From: Streptomyces phaeoluteigriseus | GTDB taxonomy: Bacteria; Actinomycetota; Actinomycetes; Streptomycetales; Streptomycetaceae | DNA: 64,000 nucleotides | Reading direction: 5' to 3' | Assembly (NCBI RefSeq): GCF_001896135.2 | Contig: NZ_MPOH02000009.1 | Location: 1 to 64,000 of the forward strand | Part shown: positions 62,958 to 64,000 of the stretch, piece by piece | Layout of the letters: the number at the start of each line of letters is the position of its first letter | Numbering within the stretch: position 1 is the first letter of the stretch | Made by a program: the position numbers and the translations under genes | The notes under the pieces: model-generated | What the model was told of the DNA's origin: nothing | Databases searched by the model: none | What the model saw: the letters and a program-made list of their open reading frames with translations, nothing else

Positions 62958-63018
62958 GCCTGGCTGGGCGCTGAGCCTGGCTGGGCGCTGAGCCTGGCTG
63001 GGCGCTGAGCCTGGCCGG
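62934..63018. repeat. 17-bp tandem repeat, five copies over the 3' end
   Basis: Copies of GCGCTGAGCCTGGCTGG start at 62934, 62951, 62968, 62985 and 63002, the last with one change. The phosphatidyltransferase stop codon lies in the second copy. Because 17 is not a multiple of three, each copy shifts frame and supplies a TGA. Confidence 0.9.
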
Positions 63019-63132
63019 AGGCTCGTCCTGGCTGGGCGTTGCATCTGGCACACGACGTCGAGGGGCCCGGTCCGCTGAACGGATCCGGGCCCTCGTCGCC
63101 TGCGGGGGGGCTTTGCGCAACCGGTTCCGGGC

Positions 63133-63219
63133 GGTGGTCGTGTGGGGCTGTTCTGTGGGCGGTGGTCGTGTCGGGCTGTTCTGTGGACGGTGGTCGTGCG
63201 GTGCGGACTTTCTGTGGGC
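63133..63219. repeat. 28-bp repeat, three copies
   Basis: Two 28-base units (63133-63160, 63161-63188), beginning GTGGTCGTGT and containing GGGCTGTTCTGTGG, are followed by a diverged 31-base copy and a further GTGGTCG word at 63220. Confidence 0.7.
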
Positions 63220-63281
63220 AGTGGTCGCCGGCGCTGGTGTCTCGGGGAGTGGTCGCCCGGCGCGGGTCGCCCGGCACCGGT

Positions 63282-63312
63282 CAGCAGGCAGCAGGCAGCA
63301 GGCAGCAGGCAG
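63282..63312. repeat. 7-bp repeat CAGCAGG, four copies
   Basis: Four perfect CAGCAGG units followed by CAG, in the gap after the 28-bp array. This is the shortest period found in the window. Confidence 0.8.
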
Positions 63313-63471
63313 ATCAAACCTCGGGCCGACCAGCCCGCCGGGAGACAGCAGGCCGTGCCGGGACCCACCAGCCCGTCCGGCGACTTGAGGACGAGGCCGT
63401 TCAGGCCGAACGGGGGTCCGGGGGCGGAGCCCCTGGAACAGGTGGGGCAATGAGGGGCAGGACGGCCGAGG

Positions 63472-64000
63472 TCAGGAGGCCTGCGCCAGGGCCCGCATCT
63501 GGTTGAAGACGTTCTTGCGCTGCATCTCCGCGGTACCGCCGGCGATGAGGGTGCCCAGTGCGTCCTGGAGGGCGTGCGCGGCGGGACCGTCCATGTAGCC
63601 GAGGTGACCGTAGACACGCAGCGCGGTCTCGGTGCCGAGCCTGAGCGTCTCGCCGGCGTGGTACTTGGCGGTGGAGCACAGCAGCGACGCCTGCCTGTCG
63701 CCGCGCAACAGGGCGTCCAGGGCGCCGTAGGAGACGTAGCGGGTCGCCTCGATGGCGAACTTGGCGTCGGTGATGCGGCCCTGGACGTACTGGTGGTCGG
63801 CGATCGGCTGCTTGAAGGCCTGCCGCCGGCGCGCGTACGCGAGCACCTCGTCCAGGTGGGGGTCGAGGTAGGCCGCGGCCAGCACCCCGTACAGCAGGCG
63901 GTCGAGGGCGATGGTGTTGTAGATCGCCTCGATGCCCGCGCCGATCTCGCCGACCAGGTGCCGGGCGTCCACCCGCACGTTGTCGAAGGCGAGGGGTCCG
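63472..64000 (-). CDS. acyl-CoA dehydrogenase, C-terminal part
   Basis: The gene runs off the window; 176 codons of the C-terminal helical domain are present. FDNVRVDARHLVGEIGAGIEAIYNTIALDR is the start of that domain. YARRRQAFKQPIADHQYVQGRITDAKFAIEATRYV and QDALGTLIAGGTAEMQRKNVFNQM follow, the latter with the FAD-contacting GGTAEMQ signature. Such flavoenzymes oxidise acyl-CoA to enoyl-CoA, passing electrons to ETF. The catalytic Glu, the chain-length preference and the upstream context are outside or unclear. Confidence 0.87.
   Translation of the reverse strand, partial: GPLAFDNVRVDARHLVGEIGAGIEAIYNTIALDRLLYGVLAAAYLDPHLDEVLAYARRRQAFKQPIADHQYVQGRITDAKFAIEATRYVSYGALDALLRGDRQASLLCSTAKYHAGETLRLGTETALRVYGHLGYMDGPAAHALQDALGTLIAGGTAEMQRKNVFNQMRALAQAS

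Larger units (their letters stand above)
62958..63471. other. 514-bp repeat-rich gap before the acyl-CoA dehydrogenase gene
   Basis: No gene. It contains the 17-bp array, a 28-bp array, a 7-bp array, and GC-rich sequence with repeated GTGGTCG and GCCCGGCGC words. The last 100 bp before the convergent stop show no clear terminator. Confidence 0.6.

Overview
The window reads as a high-GC Streptomyces (or close actinomycete) chromosome: strong third-position G/C, many GTG and some TTG starts, 4-bp ATGA/GTGA gene overlaps, GGAGG-type ribosome sites, Tat and lipoprotein signals, OpcA next to zwf, and numerous sugar and aromatic-compound loci. I saw no tRNA, rRNA, CRISPR array, transposase or phage gene.

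Layout. 1-4.7 kb: tail of a DMT transporter, an FMN reductase, an alpha/beta hydrolase with an MFS exporter, a SnoaL-like protein and a stand-alone Clp-N protein. 4.8-11.5 kb: an aromatic-type catabolic locus (Rieske oxygenase, 83-aa protein, oxygenase reductase, IclR regulator, four-gene NitT/SsuA-type ABC importer). 11.5-18.4 kb: MmyB-like / HTH / ImmA-like regulatory trio, hydrolase, Sfp-type PPTase coupled to a phosphoesterase, ATP-grasp protein. 19.2-29.0 kb: sugar ABC importer, GH2 beta-galactosidase and two exported phosphoesterase-fold proteins. 29.3-33.9 kb: acyl-CoA type operon (SDR, amidohydrolase, CoA ligase, MaoC) with a divergent MarR. 34.1-37.3 kb: IclR, GH16 glucanase and AraC. 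37.5-43.5 kb: pentose-phosphate operon tkt-tal-zwf-opcA ending in a deletion that joins a pgi start to a gnd end. 43.9-49.4 kb: quinate/shikimate module (dehydroshikimate dehydratase, dehydrogenase, TetR, MHS transporter) with a shared operator. 49.6-55.2 kb: F420-type oxidoreductase, serine hydrolase, two saccharopine-dehydrogenase-like enzymes and an FAD oxidase. 55.6-63.0 kb: a pterin-like cluster. The window ends in an acyl-CoA dehydrogenase.

The most interesting system is the 55.6-63.0 kb cluster. Its GTP cyclohydrolase II has Met120 where the canonical enzyme has Tyr, the change known from S. coelicolor SCO6655 to stop the reaction at the formylamino-pyrimidine FAPy. It lies head to head with an intact creatininase-family amidohydrolase, the family of the archaeal FAPy deformylase ArfB. 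Close by are a PTPS homologue lacking its catalytic Cys and a zinc His, a zinc-less MDR dehydrogenase, a methyltransferase, a GT4 glycosyltransferase, a flippase-like membrane protein and a CDP-alcohol phosphatidyltransferase. Together they suggest an uncharacterised, possibly membrane-linked, pyrimidine/pterin-derived metabolite.

Two features affect interpretation throughout. First, at least a dozen genes are broken by single-base losses in G/C-rich runs, always deletions, which looks more like sequence error than decay. Second, GC-rich minisatellites with 7- to 40-bp units sit at gene ends and inside coding regions; the clear arrays inside protein interiors have unit lengths divisible by three.
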